A stretch of DNA of 64,000 bases from Caballeronia sp. LZ062 (GCF_031450785.1 NZ_JARTWB010000001.1:1054001-1118000), one strand, 5' to 3'; counted from the stretch's first letter, positions 29,515-38,460 are shown. Notes: generated by a model from the sequence alone, not told the origin. Numbers and translations are program-made.

Positions 29515-30267
29515 GAAAGGGCGAGTAATGGAAGGGCAAGGGCGAGTCGATTTCTTCATGATTATTAGTCGTACTAAATGGCGTGCCGTATTGAGTGCGA
29601 TGAGATGGTGCATCCATCGTGATGGACGGCTCGGACGGAAAACGCGAGCGGACCCGCGCGGATAAGCGAACGCGGCGCCGAATCAACCCGCGAGCGGATC
29701 AAACGGATGCTTCGGAACGCGCTGCCGACTCATGAACAGCAGTCGAAGACGTTGATGTATGCGCGACTATGGCGCATTCTCGGCGAAGGCTCGCCGAAAC
29801 GTATCAAGAACAAGGCTTGATCACGCTCTGTCCAGACTGAACTGCAACAGTAGATTGCAGTCAGAATTACTCGTTCGATGCGAAGCAATGCCGTAAGTAG
29901 GCAAGCGTTGCCGGTGACTGAGACAGCGGCGAAAGGTTACTTGGTTCTCGGTTCGATGTAAACCTCAGCCGCAACAAAATGGCTGTCGCGAATGACGAGT
30001 AAAGTGAAGTAGTTGGCGAACCTAAACAAATATCAATCGCACGTGAAAACGGCGCACGCATTGAGGGAAAAGCGTTTCAGGCAGTCAGCGATCCATTCGC
30101 ATGACTAAGCAAGGTAAAAGATACGAGGAATGCCTGCCGCGTGAGAAAAATTGCATACGAACGACCGATGCCGATATCTCGCTCTGCCTCGGAACATGTT
30201 AGCCTCTCGTTTTTTTGTCACTGCGGCGGGGCACCGGCCGCTGCGGAATTTAACGCACATCGCCCAT
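29515..30267. other. Intergenic stretch in island
   Basis: About 750 bases. A short frame ending at 29819 (LPTHEQQSKTLMYARLWRIL near its end) is open for about 60 codons but has no start with a ribosome site and no recognised family. Nothing else is supported. Confidence 0.4.
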
Positions 30268-30627
30268 ATGACGTACAGAAGTCCGCAAGTCGCCGAGTTG
30301 ATGGCGCAAAGAGAGTCGCTGGAGAAGGAGCTGGCCGAAGCACGGCGCAAAGAAGAGCGCCTTGCGCTGATCGAGATCGTGGAGAAGATGCGTCAATACG
30401 GCATCACGTTGAACGAACTGATGGGACGTAAGACCGGCACGCAGTCGGCTGTGCCTGACGTGGCGATCAAGTATCGCGACCCGGCAAGCGGCGCGACGTG
30501 GAGCGGGCGCGGTCGTGCGCCGCAATGGCTTGCGGGCAAGGACCGCGACGCCTTCCTGGTCGAGCGATCCGCGAACCTGTCGCCGCGACAGGCTTCGCAG
30601 GCGTCGCTCTTTGCGGACGAAGACTGA
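30268..30627 (+). CDS. H-NS histone family nucleoid protein
   Basis: 119 residues. The N-terminal half is a coiled-coil oligomerisation region (LMAQRESLEKELAEARRKEERLAL) and the C-terminal half carries the H-NS DNA-binding core: KYRDPASGATWSGRGRAPQWL. This family binds AT-rich DNA and silences acquired genes. The layout is typical of the many small H-NS paralogues in Burkholderia. The start is the ATG of MTYRSPQV; an upstream in-frame start exists but the extra residues are not family-like. It sits at the edge of an AT-richer island, its expected kind of target. Confidence 0.88.
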   Translation: MTYRSPQVAELMAQRESLEKELAEARRKEERLALIEIVEKMRQYGITLNELMGRKTGTQSAVPDVAIKYRDPASGATWSGRGRAPQWLAGKDRDAFLVERSANLSPRQASQASLFADED

Positions 30628-30682
30628 GCGCGCAGGTCGTTGACGGCTGCGCGTAAGCCGATCTGCGTGCTTCAACGCGGTA

Positions 30683-31051
30683 TCACTGCGCCAGTACGAC
30701 CTGCGCGATCAAGCCTGTCGCAGCAGCGACGAGCACATAGTCCGCGCCGACGCCGACCCACTGATAGCCGCGCGGCGGCTGACGCAGGCCGTGGCCGCGC
30801 CAGTCGTCGACCACATATTGGTGATCGCGATATTCGCTCGACAGGCGATCGCCTTTGTGCCAGTCAGGATGACCGCGATCACGGCCGGCCTGCTCAGGCG
30901 GACGCGGCTCGTCGTGGCCATGCATCATCGGCGCGTGATGGCCGTCCGGGCCGTGATCGCGATCCGGACCGTGCGACGGCTGCGCGAAGCTTGCGCCCGC
31001 CGAGAGACCCAGTGTGGCCGACAACAGCGCAACCAAGATTCCTTTCTTCAT
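30683..31051 (-). CDS. Small secreted histidine-rich protein, RcnB-like
   Basis: 122 residues with a clear signal peptide (MKKGILVALLSATLGLSAGASFA) and an AGGAG site before the ATG. The mature N-terminus is rich in His, Asp and Pro (HGPDRDHGPDGHHAPMMHGH), suggesting metal binding. The C-terminal half, RDHQYVVDDWRGHGLRQPPRGYQWV, followed by a hydrophobic tail, is the RcnB-domain pattern; RcnB is a periplasmic protein involved in nickel/cobalt tolerance. Whether this paralogue binds metal is inferred. It stands alone. Confidence 0.75.
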   Translation of the reverse strand: MKKGILVALLSATLGLSAGASFAQPSHGPDRDHGPDGHHAPMMHGHDEPRPPEQAGRDRGHPDWHKGDRLSSEYRDHQYVVDDWRGHGLRQPPRGYQWVGVGADYVLVAAATGLIAQVVLAQ

Positions 31052-31322
31052 GAAACGCTTCTCCTCGTAGAGTGATGATCGATCGCTTGCAGGGATCGTC
31101 GTCCCTTGGCGCGAACAGGCGGTCACTCTACGTGGTGAGGCGGCGGGATGCCGTGAGAATGTGTAAGCAACGCTTACTTCGCGTTACTCAGCGGAGCGCC
31201 AAGCGCCGCAATGCCGTATCCGCCCATACATAACGCTGAATGAGAACAATAAAAATGTTTTGCTATCGGCGCACGTAATTCTGGCCCACCATGAAACGAT
31301 TTAATAAAGCATGGAGAGGGAC

Positions 31323-32774
31323 ATGGATAGCAAAGCAGAAGTGGAGCGCTACGAGTTGTTGATTGGCGGTGAATCCGTCGCGCCGAGCGGCGGCGAATAT
31401 TCGACGAACCTCGATCCGGCAACTGAAAACACGATTGCTTATGTCGCGCAGGGCACGTCGGCCGATGTGGATCGCGCGGTGCAGGCCGCGCGCGCCGCGT
31501 TGAAACCCTGGAATGCAATTCGCGCCGCCGAGCGGGGCCGCATTCTCATGCGGCTCGCGGACCTGCTGCGCGAGAATCAGGAAGAACTGGCGGCGCTGGA
31601 AAGCCTCGACGCCGGCAAGCCCGTTGCCGGCGTCCAGCGTCAGGACGTGCCCGCGGCCATCGATACACTCGCGTATTACGCCGGCTGGTGCGACAAGATC
31701 AACGGTCAGGTCGTGCCCGCGCGTCCCGACGCCCTCACGTACACGGTGCGCGAGCCGGTCGGCGTGGTCGGCGCCATTGTCCCGTGGAATTTCCCGCTGA
31801 TGATTGGCATGTGGAAAATCGCGCCCGCGCTGGCGTGCGGCTGCACCTTGATCGTCAAGCCCGCCGAAATCACGCCGCTTTCCGCGCTGATGGTCGGCCG
31901 GCTCGCGCTCGAGGCGGGCGTTCCGCCGGGCGTGCTGAATATCGTGACGGGCAAGGGCTCGGTGGTCGGGGATTCCATGGTCGCGCATCCGGGCATCGAC
32001 AAGATCACGTTCACGGGTTCGCCTTCGGTCGGGCGCGGCATTCTGCAGGGCGCGGCGGGCAACTTTAAGCGTGTGACGCTGGAATTGGGCGGGAAATCGG
32101 CCAACGTCATCTTCGCCGATGCAAACATCGACAGCGCCGTGCGCGCCGCGGCATCGGGCATCTTCTTCAACGCGGGACAGGTGTGCTCGGCGGGGTCGCG
32201 CGTGCTCGCGCAGCGCGCGGTCTATGACGAAGTAGTCGAACGCCTTTCGCTGCGCGCGCAAACGATCAAACTCGGCGATCCATCGGCACGCGAGACGAAC
32301 ATGGGCCCGCTCATCTCCGCGAAGCAGATGAAGACCGTGCTCGATTATGTGGATATCGGCAAGGGCGAGGGTGCGTCGCTGGTGACAGGCGGACGGCGCG
32401 CGGGCGAGCGCGGCTACTTCGTCGAGCCGACCGTGTTCGCGAACGTCCAGCACGAGATGCGCATCTCGCAGGAAGAAATCTTCGGGCCGGTGGCGAGCGT
32501 CATTCCTTTCGACGATGAAGCCGACGCACTGCGCATCGCCAACGGCACCGCTTACAGTCTCGCGGCGGGCGTCTGGAGCGCGGATATCGGCCGGGTGCAT
32601 CGCATGGCGGCCGAACTGAAGGCGGGTACCGTCTGGGTCAATACTTACGGCTATACGGACGTGCGGCTGCCGTGGGGCGGTTCCGGCGATTCGGGCTTTG
32701 GTCGCGAGCACGGCGACGTGGCCATCGAAAACTTCACGGAGCCGAAGGCGGTATGGGTGTCGTTGACGCCTTGA
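31323..32774 (+). CDS. NAD(P)-dependent aldehyde dehydrogenase
   Basis: 483 residues. It oxidises an aldehyde to the acid. PWNFPLMIGMWK is the cofactor-binding N-terminal block, LELGGKS contains the catalytic-base glutamate and NAGQVCSAGSR the catalytic cysteine. Similarity is to betaine/phenylacetaldehyde/4-aminobutyraldehyde-type enzymes, but substrate cannot be read. The ATG at 31323 has GGAGAGG at good spacing and is preferred to one 12 bases upstream. Its downstream neighbour is on the opposite strand, followed by a CbbR-like LysR gene. It may belong to the C2 metabolism of the following region but has no direct link. Confidence 0.92.
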   Translation: MDSKAEVERYELLIGGESVAPSGGEYSTNLDPATENTIAYVAQGTSADVDRAVQAARAALKPWNAIRAAERGRILMRLADLLRENQEELAALESLDAGKPVAGVQRQDVPAAIDTLAYYAGWCDKINGQVVPARPDALTYTVREPVGVVGAIVPWNFPLMIGMWKIAPALACGCTLIVKPAEITPLSALMVGRLALEAGVPPGVLNIVTGKGSVVGDSMVAHPGIDKITFTGSPSVGRGILQGAAGNFKRVTLELGGKSANVIFADANIDSAVRAAASGIFFNAGQVCSAGSRVLAQRAVYDEVVERLSLRAQTIKLGDPSARETNMGPLISAKQMKTVLDYVDIGKGEGASLVTGGRRAGERGYFVEPTVFANVQHEMRISQEEIFGPVASVIPFDDEADALRIANGTAYSLAAGVWSADIGRVHRMAAELKAGTVWVNTYGYTDVRLPWGGSGDSGFGREHGDVAIENFTEPKAVWVSLTP

Positions 32775-32826
32775 GCGACCAGGATCGCCGCGCCGGGCGC
32801 GGTGGTTTGCGAGCAGGAATGCGCAA

Positions 32827-32846
32827 AGGGCGGCCGAAGCCGCCCT
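32827..32846 (-). terminator. Hairpin between ALDH and 32868 gene
   Basis: Perfect stem AGGGCGGC / GCCGCCCT with a TTCG loop on the minus strand, followed by a short T run. It lies between convergent gene ends and may serve both. Confidence 0.6.
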
Positions 32847-32867
32847 CAAAGAGAAAACTGAATCGAC

Positions 32868-33212
32868 TCAAACGCGAGCCTGCGCGCTTTCCTTGTCGCG
32901 AGAGCGCCAGAGCCGAGCGCGCTGCGTGCTGTCCTCATACTGAACGGTGTTCTGCCGGCAAGCCTCGATGGTCATGTTCTTGCGCTCGACAATGGCCTGG
33001 CAAAGAAACTCGGCGCTATATGCTTTGAGCAGATGCGGACACTGCGTTCCGATGTATTGCGCGATTTTCCCGTAGTCGCTGTCCGCCGATGCCAGCGAGC
33101 GATACGTGTCCGCGTCCCAGCGGAACATCAGATCGAGTTCTTCGAAAGCGGTATTGAATGCGCAGACTTGCACCAGAACTTCGCGGTCGTCGCTTTGCAT
33201 GGCTTGGCTCAT
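32868..33212 (-). CDS. Conserved hypothetical protein
   Basis: 114 residues, acidic in the N-terminal half, no signal peptide or membrane segment. It has four cysteines (VCAF, TQCPHL, FLCQA, ACRQ) spread through an otherwise helical sequence. The family is not recognised. Start chosen at MSQAMQSDD because a GAGGAGAC stretch lies upstream of it. It is transcribed toward the ALDH gene and away from the LysR gene. Confidence 0.6.
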   Translation of the reverse strand: MSQAMQSDDREVLVQVCAFNTAFEELDLMFRWDADTYRSLASADSDYGKIAQYIGTQCPHLLKAYSAEFLCQAIVERKNMTIEACRQNTVQYEDSTQRARLWRSRDKESAQARV

Positions 33213-33302
33213 GATCGTCTCCTCAGTGGCCGCAGGGCATAGAGCGAGAATAGGCAAAGCCATTCATACACGACAGTCAAAGTTTCTTCGCTTACTCATT
33301 CC

Positions 33303-34256
33303 CTAAAGGTTATGGGTCGGCTTTCCCGTCTTGGCGACGATATGCGTTATCGCCTCGATCTGGGCCGCGCCTTCTTCGATCAGGAAATGCTTGAACGCCA
33401 GCGCCACTGGCGGCAGACGCTTGTTATTGCGGTGCACGACAAACCAGTTGAGCATGACCGGAAAGCCTTCGATGTCGAGCACTGCCAGCTTGCCGACCTG
33501 CAACTCCATGCTAATGGTATGCGCCGATAGAAAACTCAGTCCCATTCCCGCGATCACCGCCTGTTTGATGGTCTCGGTGCTCGTAATCTCCATCGCGACG
33601 TTCAGGTTGGTCAGTCTGCCCGCGAAGCCTTCTTCCATGGAATTCCACGTGTCCGAGCCGCGTTCGCGAACGATGAACGGCTCATCGGCGAGTGCTTCCA
33701 GCGGAATATCGCTTTGCCCGACGAGCGGATGATCCGGTGGCGCGACGATCACATAAGGATGCGGCGCAAACGATACGTTGACGGTATCCATATCGCGCGG
33801 CGGCCGCACCATCACGGCCAGATCCGTCAGATTGTCGGACAGTTGATGCAGCAATTCCTCGCGGTTATGAACAGCGAGATTGAGCCGCACATCGGTATTA
33901 CGTTTGGTGAATTCGGCCAGAAGCCGGGGAAAGAAGTAATCGCCCGCGCTAATCACGGCGACGTTGAGCGTGCCTCCGGAAATACCCTTGAGACGCGCCA
34001 TTGCGTCGTCGGCTTCGCGGAATTGCTCCAATATCGCCCTGCTGTAATGGAGCATTTCGTTGCCGGCCGGAGTGAGATAGATTTTCTTGCCGAGCTGTTC
34101 GAAGAGAGGCAAACCGGCGTGTTCCTCCAGCTGCTTGACCTGCGTGGAGACGGCCGGCTGCGTGAGATAGAGCTCTTCCGCCGCACGCGAAAAACTGAGC
34201 CGCCGCGCGACCGTTTCGAAGATTTTGAGTTGGCGCAGGGTGGCGTTCCTTAGCAC
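33303..34256 (-). CDS. LysR-family regulator, CbbR-like
   Basis: 317 residues from a GTG start. The HTH reads SFSRAAEELYLTQPAVSTQVKQLEE (about residues 22-46), and the effector domain has the CbbR-like layout (NVAVISAGDYFFPRLLAEF, MVRPPRDMDTV, STETIKQAVIAGMGLSFLS). CbbR proteins control carbon-fixation operons in response to metabolites; no cbb gene is in the window, so the name is only by similarity. The 400-base gap to the oxlT-like gene separates it from the oxalate locus. A regulatory link is possible but not shown. Confidence 0.88.
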   Translation of the reverse strand: MLRNATLRQLKIFETVARRLSFSRAAEELYLTQPAVSTQVKQLEEHAGLPLFEQLGKKIYLTPAGNEMLHYSRAILEQFREADDAMARLKGISGGTLNVAVISAGDYFFPRLLAEFTKRNTDVRLNLAVHNREELLHQLSDNLTDLAVMVRPPRDMDTVNVSFAPHPYVIVAPPDHPLVGQSDIPLEALADEPFIVRERGSDTWNSMEEGFAGRLTNLNVAMEITSTETIKQAVIAGMGLSFLSAHTISMELQVGKLAVLDIEGFPVMLNWFVVHRNNKRLPPVALAFKHFLIEEGAAQIEAITHIVAKTGKPTHNL

Positions 34257-34661
34257 GGCAAGCTCTCATCCATTCACGATAGCTAACTTATACAATAATT
34301 TTTTTTAACTTTCCTTAATCATTTTTGTACCGCACGATGCTTTCACGTGCCCCGCAGTTGTAAGCCGCTTTATAGCTGACGCTTGCTAGGCGCACGGCAT
34401 CGCCGCAGTACACCAAGCCCGAAAGGGCTGCATCGCCCATCCGGACTTATTGGGAATCGCTCGAAATGATTCTTCGATCGCCTGACGCGGATGTTGCCCA
34501 CATGTGCGAACCCATCGCCCTCCGGGACACGCGACGCCACGCCCGCGCCGCCTGGCCCGAGCATCTTCCCTGACCGACCGCATCGCCCGCCGGCTTTTCG
34601 CCGGTGATCTCGCTGTACATCAAGCGCCGCACGAGCGCAGAGACAGATATCGGAGACAGAC
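34257..34661. other. Intergenic between LysR and oxlT-like gene
   Basis: 405 bases containing the divergent promoters. An AT-rich stretch at 34284-34325 precedes the LysR gene. No gene is supported. GGAGACAGAC directly before 34662 is the transporter ribosome site. Confidence 0.5.
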
Positions 34662-36014
34662 ATGGCAAGCGCAGACACGATGGTGTCCGGGCAGTCGCAC
34701 GGGCGTCATCACAACCGGTGGATCCAACTGGCGATCGGCATCGTATGCATGGGCCTCGTCGCCAATCTTCAATACGCCTGGACCCTTTTCGTTGTTCCGA
34801 TGGATGCCAAGCACCATTGGGGTCAAGCGGCGATTCAGACGGCATTCACCATCTTCATCGTCACCGAAACATGGCTCGTGCCGGTCGAAGGCTGGCTCGT
34901 CGACAAATTCGGACCGCGCCCGGTCGTGATCGGCGGATCGGTTTGCGCGGCCATCGGCTGGGTCATCGATGCGCACGCGACGAGTCTCGTCCACCTCTAC
35001 ATCGCGGCGGTGATTGCCGGCATCGGCGCGGGCTGTGTGTACGGCACGTGCGTCGGCACGGCGCTCAAGTGGTTCCCGGACAAGCGCGGACTCGCGGCGG
35101 GCCTGACGGCGGCGGGCTTCGGCGCGGGCGCGGCCGTCACGGTCATCCCGATCTCGAACATGATCCAGTCGTCCGGCTACGAGCACGCGTTCATGTTCTT
35201 CGGCATCTTCCAGGGCGTGTGCATTTTCCTGCTCGCGCTGATGCTGGTGCGGCCGAAGCCGCCGGTGAACGTCGCGCCGGCCAGGCGGATCGTGTCCACG
35301 AAAATCGACTACACGACCGGCCAGATGGTGCGCTCGCCGCTTTTCTGGGTGCTGTACCTCATGTTCGTGTTCGTGGCGGCGGGCGGCGTGATCGCCACGG
35401 CGCAGTTCGGGCCGATAGCGAAGGAATACGGCTTCGCGAAGATGCCGGTGAACCTGTTCGGCATCACGCTGCCGCTGCTGGCGATGACGCTTTCCATCGA
35501 CAACCTGTGCAACGGCTTCACGCGTCCGCTGTGCGGTTTCATTTCCGACCGGATCGGCCGCGAGAACACGATGTTCATCATCTTTCTAGGCGAAGGCGTG
35601 GCGCTGCTCGGGCTCATGCAGTTCGGCCATCATCCGTATCTCTTCATGCTGTTCGCCGCAATGACCTTCCTGTGCTGGGGCGAAATCTTCTCGATCTTCC
35701 CGGCGACCTGCGCGGACACGTTCGGCAGCAAGTACGCCGCCGCCAACGCGGGTACGCTGTACACCGCGAAGGGCACGGCGTCGATGCTGGTGCCGCTCGC
35801 GTCGGTGCTCGCGTCCATCGGTTCATGGAACGCGGTGTTCATCACGGCCGCGACGACGTCGATTGCCGCGGGCCTGTGCGCCAAGTTCGTGCTCGCGCCC
35901 ATGAGAAAGCGCTGGATCGAGAACACCGTTGCAGCGACCTCGGGCGATTCATCGGTCAACGCGTCCTTTCAGGCCGGCTGGCCCGAAGCGCCGGGCAAGA
36001 CGTCGGTCCAATAA
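34662..36014 (+). CDS. MFS oxalate/formate antiporter-type transporter (OxlT family)
   Basis: 450 residues, twelve membrane segments. The N-terminal half has LQYAWTLFVVPMDAKHHW, then EGWLVDKFGPRPVVIGG (first MFS loop), and the second half has GFISDRIGRENTMFI. The arrangement is that of oxalate:formate antiporters (OxlT), which bring in oxalate. Ribosome site GGAGACAGAC. The LysR gene 12 bases downstream is probably cotranscribed. Frc and a PanE-like reductase close by support oxalate as the substrate, though the OxlT family also carries other small acids. Confidence 0.82.
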   Translation: MASADTMVSGQSHGRHHNRWIQLAIGIVCMGLVANLQYAWTLFVVPMDAKHHWGQAAIQTAFTIFIVTETWLVPVEGWLVDKFGPRPVVIGGSVCAAIGWVIDAHATSLVHLYIAAVIAGIGAGCVYGTCVGTALKWFPDKRGLAAGLTAAGFGAGAAVTVIPISNMIQSSGYEHAFMFFGIFQGVCIFLLALMLVRPKPPVNVAPARRIVSTKIDYTTGQMVRSPLFWVLYLMFVFVAAGGVIATAQFGPIAKEYGFAKMPVNLFGITLPLLAMTLSIDNLCNGFTRPLCGFISDRIGRENTMFIIFLGEGVALLGLMQFGHHPYLFMLFAAMTFLCWGEIFSIFPATCADTFGSKYAAANAGTLYTAKGTASMLVPLASVLASIGSWNAVFITAATTSIAAGLCAKFVLAPMRKRWIENTVAATSGDSSVNASFQAGWPEAPGKTSVQ

Positions 36015-36026
36015 GGAAAGCAGCGC

Positions 36027-36971
36027 ATGCGCGTACGTACGGCCGCTCCCGCGCATGGGCCTTCGGTATCGCTGCATCAGTTGCGGCTCTTCGTGACGCT
36101 CGCGCGATATCGCAGCTTCACTCGCGCGGGCGACGAATTCGGCATCACGCAATCGGCGGTCAGCCGCAGCATTCGAGAGCTCGAAGAAGAAATCGCGCTA
36201 CGGCTCTTCGACCGGACCACGCGGCAGGTCACGCTGACTGATACGGGGCGCAAGCTGCTCGCGCGTATCGCGCCGCTCGTCGAGGAACTGGAAGCGACGC
36301 TGCGGCCTTCTCCGGACAATTTCACCGGACGAGGCGTCGTTCACATAGCGAGCAGTTGCGGTCTGACGGCGAGCGTCTTGCCGGCGCTGCTCGCGTCCTG
36401 CAAGGAGCGGCTGCCGGATGTGACGGTTGCGGTCATCGACCGCCCGCAGAATGCCGTGCTTCAGCTCGTGCGGTCGGGCGAGGCGGAAATCGGCATCGTG
36501 ATCGCGCCGGACACCTTGGACGAACTGGCCGCCGAACCGCTTTTCGCCGATGCTTTCGCGGCCGTCGTCGGCGCGTCGCATCCGCTGGCGCAGGCGTCGC
36601 GTCTGGACTGGCATCAGTTGCGCGCCACGCCGCTCCTTCTCCTCGACGACGATACGGGCAGCCTTGCCTCCGTCGAGGCCGCGCTCGCCCGCCACGCGGT
36701 AGCGGGCGCCGTGCGCCAGCGGCTGACGCAACCGGCAGCCGTGGCGCGCATGGCCGAGGCGGGTCTCGGCGTCGGCGTGCTGCCCATGCACACGCGGCTC
36801 GTTTGCAACAGCGCACGCACGCGCTTCATTCCCCTCACGCCCGAAATTGCTCGCACAGTCATGATCGTGCGTCGCCGAGGCCGCGCTTTGCGCGAGAGCG
36901 CGGCGAACGTCTGGTCGCACATCATCGCTTCGACGCATACTCTGAATACGTTGCAGGCCGTCGAGGCCTGA
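36027..36971 (+). CDS. LysR-family regulator in the oxalate locus
   Basis: 314 residues. HTH: SFTRAGDEFGITQSAVSRSIRELEE (residues about 31-55), followed by the LysR effector domain (GVVHIASSCGLTASVLPALL...). It begins 12 bases after the transporter stop with AAGGAA as ribosome site, so the two are probably one transcript. Its role may be control of oxalate uptake; the GntR protein at 38450 is the better candidate for the enzyme genes because of its site repeats. Confidence 0.88.
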   Translation: MRVRTAAPAHGPSVSLHQLRLFVTLARYRSFTRAGDEFGITQSAVSRSIRELEEEIALRLFDRTTRQVTLTDTGRKLLARIAPLVEELEATLRPSPDNFTGRGVVHIASSCGLTASVLPALLASCKERLPDVTVAVIDRPQNAVLQLVRSGEAEIGIVIAPDTLDELAAEPLFADAFAAVVGASHPLAQASRLDWHQLRATPLLLLDDDTGSLASVEAALARHAVAGAVRQRLTQPAAVARMAEAGLGVGVLPMHTRLVCNSARTRFIPLTPEIARTVMIVRRRGRALRESAANVWSHIIASTHTLNTLQAVEA

Positions 36972-37037
36972 CCTCTCACGAATCGGAAGGCGCCGCCGCA
37001 TACGGGTTTTCGCTCGTCTGCCGTCGCACGAATCGCC

Positions 37038-37066
37038 TTGTTCTGGCGGAACGTGGAATGTAGTAT
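37038..37066 (+). promoter_or_regulatory. Promoter of the panE-like gene
   Basis: TTGTTC at 37038-37043 and TAGTAT at 37061-37066 with a 17-base spacer. The operator-like repeat at 37065-37080 overlaps the end of the -10 and the expected start site. Confidence 0.55.
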
Positions 37067-37080
37067 CTTGTATATCAGAA
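37065..37080 (+). promoter_or_regulatory. Operator-like repeat, copy 1 (panE-like gene)
   Basis: ATCTTGTATATCAGAA. The identical 16 bases occur in inverted orientation at 38151-38166, and the core TTGTATATCA recurs at 41607-41616. It overlaps the promoter, fitting a repressor site. The GntR regulator at 38450 is the likely ligand. Confidence 0.65.
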
Positions 37081-37110
37081 GCTGCAAGCCTACGACTCTA
37101 GGAGACAACC

Positions 37111-38124
37111 ATGAAGATCTGCGTGTACGGCGCCGGCGCCATCGGCGGTTACATGGGCGCGCAACTCGCGCGCGCTGGAGCGGACGTCAGCTTCGTCGCG
37201 CGTGGGCCGCACCTCGCGGCGATGCAGGCGAACGGCGTGCGGCTACGGATCGACGGGGCAGAGCACACCGTCAAGGTACGTTGCACGAACAATCCCGCCG
37301 AACTCGGGCCGCAGGACTACGTGATCATCGCGCTGAAGGCGCATTCGGTGCCGGGCGTGGTCGATCTGATGCCGCCGCTGCTCGGACCCGACACGGCGAT
37401 CGTGACTGCGGTCAACGGCTTGCCTTACTGGTATTTCTATCAGCACGGCGGCGCGCTCGCCGGCACGACACTGCAAAGCATCGATCCGGGCGGCAGGCAG
37501 TGGAGCGTGTTCGGACCGGAGCGGGCTATCGGCTGCGTGCTGCTGCCCGCTGCGGAGATTGCGGAGCCGGGCGTGATCGAGCATCACTATGGCAAGAAGT
37601 TTCCCATCGGCGAGCCCAGCGGGGAGACCACGCCACGCCTTCAGGCGCTGCACGACATCATGGCCGCCGCCGACATGGAAGCGCCGATGCGCGACAACAT
37701 CCGCGACGAAATCTGGCTGAAGCTCTGGGGCAACCTCTGCTTCAACCCGATCAGCGCGCTCACGCACGCTACGCTCGATGTCCTCACGAGCGATCCTGGC
37801 ACCCGCGCGCTGTCGAAGGCGATGATGCTGGAGGCGAAGGCGATCGGCGACAAGCTCGGCGTCAACTTCCGGGTGGACGTCGAGCGGCGCATCAACGGCG
37901 CGGGCGCGGTGGGCGCGCACAAAACGTCGATGCTCATGGACTGCGAAGCGGGCCGGCCGATGGAAATCGATCCGCTCATCACGGTCGTGCAGGAAATCGG
38001 GCGCCTGGTTAATGTCGAGACGCCGATGATCGATGCCGTCCTTGCATTGATCAAGCTGCGCGAAGCCGTCAATCAGGGAACCGCCCGGGCCCAGCCGACG
38101 CCGCAGACGCAAAAAGCAGCCTAA
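37111..38124 (+). CDS. panE2: PanE-family 2-dehydropantoate reductase homologue, probable oxalyl-CoA reductase
   Basis: 337 residues. The N-terminal NADP fold reads YGAGAIGGYMGAQLARAGADV, and the catalytic lysine region is EIWLKLWGNLCFNP (Lys204 by count). PanE reduces ketopantoate, but in Methylobacterium extorquens the paralogue PanE2 reduces oxalyl-CoA to glyoxylate. The position here, next to frc, an OxlT transporter and shared regulator sites, makes the same role likely. That role is inferred from context; the protein could instead be an ordinary ketopantoate reductase. It has its own promoter overlapping an operator copy, and its downstream partner gene is on the same strand 114 bases away. 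Confidence 0.75.
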   Translation: MKICVYGAGAIGGYMGAQLARAGADVSFVARGPHLAAMQANGVRLRIDGAEHTVKVRCTNNPAELGPQDYVIIALKAHSVPGVVDLMPPLLGPDTAIVTAVNGLPYWYFYQHGGALAGTTLQSIDPGGRQWSVFGPERAIGCVLLPAAEIAEPGVIEHHYGKKFPIGEPSGETTPRLQALHDIMAAADMEAPMRDNIRDEIWLKLWGNLCFNPISALTHATLDVLTSDPGTRALSKAMMLEAKAIGDKLGVNFRVDVERRINGAGAVGAHKTSMLMDCEAGRPMEIDPLITVVQEIGRLVNVETPMIDAVLALIKLREAVNQGTARAQPTPQTQKAA

Positions 38125-38150
38125 ACTGCATCCAACGGCACCCGCGTTGT

Positions 38151-38166
38151 TTCTGATATACAAGAT
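38151..38166 (-). promoter_or_regulatory. Operator-like repeat, copy 2 (38239/GntR genes)
   Basis: TTCTGATATACAAGAT on the plus strand is the exact reverse complement of copy 1. It lies 26 bases upstream of the -10 promoter at 38177-38205. Confidence 0.65.
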
Positions 38167-38176
38167 GCAAAATATG

Positions 38177-38205
38177 TTGCGTCCTGCTGCGTTGCACCAT
38201 ATACT
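38177..38205 (+). promoter_or_regulatory. Promoter of the 38239-GntR operon
   Basis: TTGCGT and TATACT separated by 17 bases. The operator copy lies just upstream of the -35 element, which would fit autoregulation. Confidence 0.55.
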
Positions 38206-38238
38206 GAAGGCTCTTGAGTGATTTGACCGGAGCCTGAA

Positions 38239-38460
38239 ATGAGCATCGCCTTGTTGGTTGTCGTTGGAATCGCGCTGGTTGCCGTGGGTGTGGGCGTTAC
38301 GTTTATGATTGCGTCGGCGGTGCCGCAGGACATGCTGCAACGCGCACAGGAACACGGTCGGTTTGCCGGACTCGCGGCGGACGACCAGAATGGCGGTTCG
38401 GGCAAGCGCGTCGTCGCGGACCGTCCGCAAATGGGAAACCAAGCCATCAATGCCATCTGA
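38239..38460 (+). CDS. Small single-membrane-segment protein
   Basis: 73 residues. The N-terminus is one hydrophobic segment, LLVVVGIALVAVGVGVTFMI, followed by a polar tail. GGAGC precedes the ATG. Its last 11 bases overlap the start of the GntR gene, so the two are translationally coupled. It has no recognised family. It could be an anchor or a partner of the regulator, or a small transporter-like component of the oxalate locus. Confidence 0.65.
   Translation: MSIALLVVVGIALVAVGVGVTFMIASAVPQDMLQRAQEHGRFAGLAADDQNGGSGKRVVADRPQMGNQAINAI

Noticed and set aside
29590..29819. Short frame ending with YARLWRILGEGSPKRIKNKA
   Set aside because: No start codon with a ribosome site and no family recognised.
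21885..31200. Direct repeat of the tRNA 3' end as attachment site
   Set aside because: Searched by eye for GGTTCGAGTCCCAC and CCCACCCGGCC downstream; none was found within the window.
34288..34296. TTATACAAT upstream of the 33303 LysR gene as a fifth operator copy
   Set aside because: It shares only TTGTATA with the core and lies in an AT-rich run, so it is probably chance.
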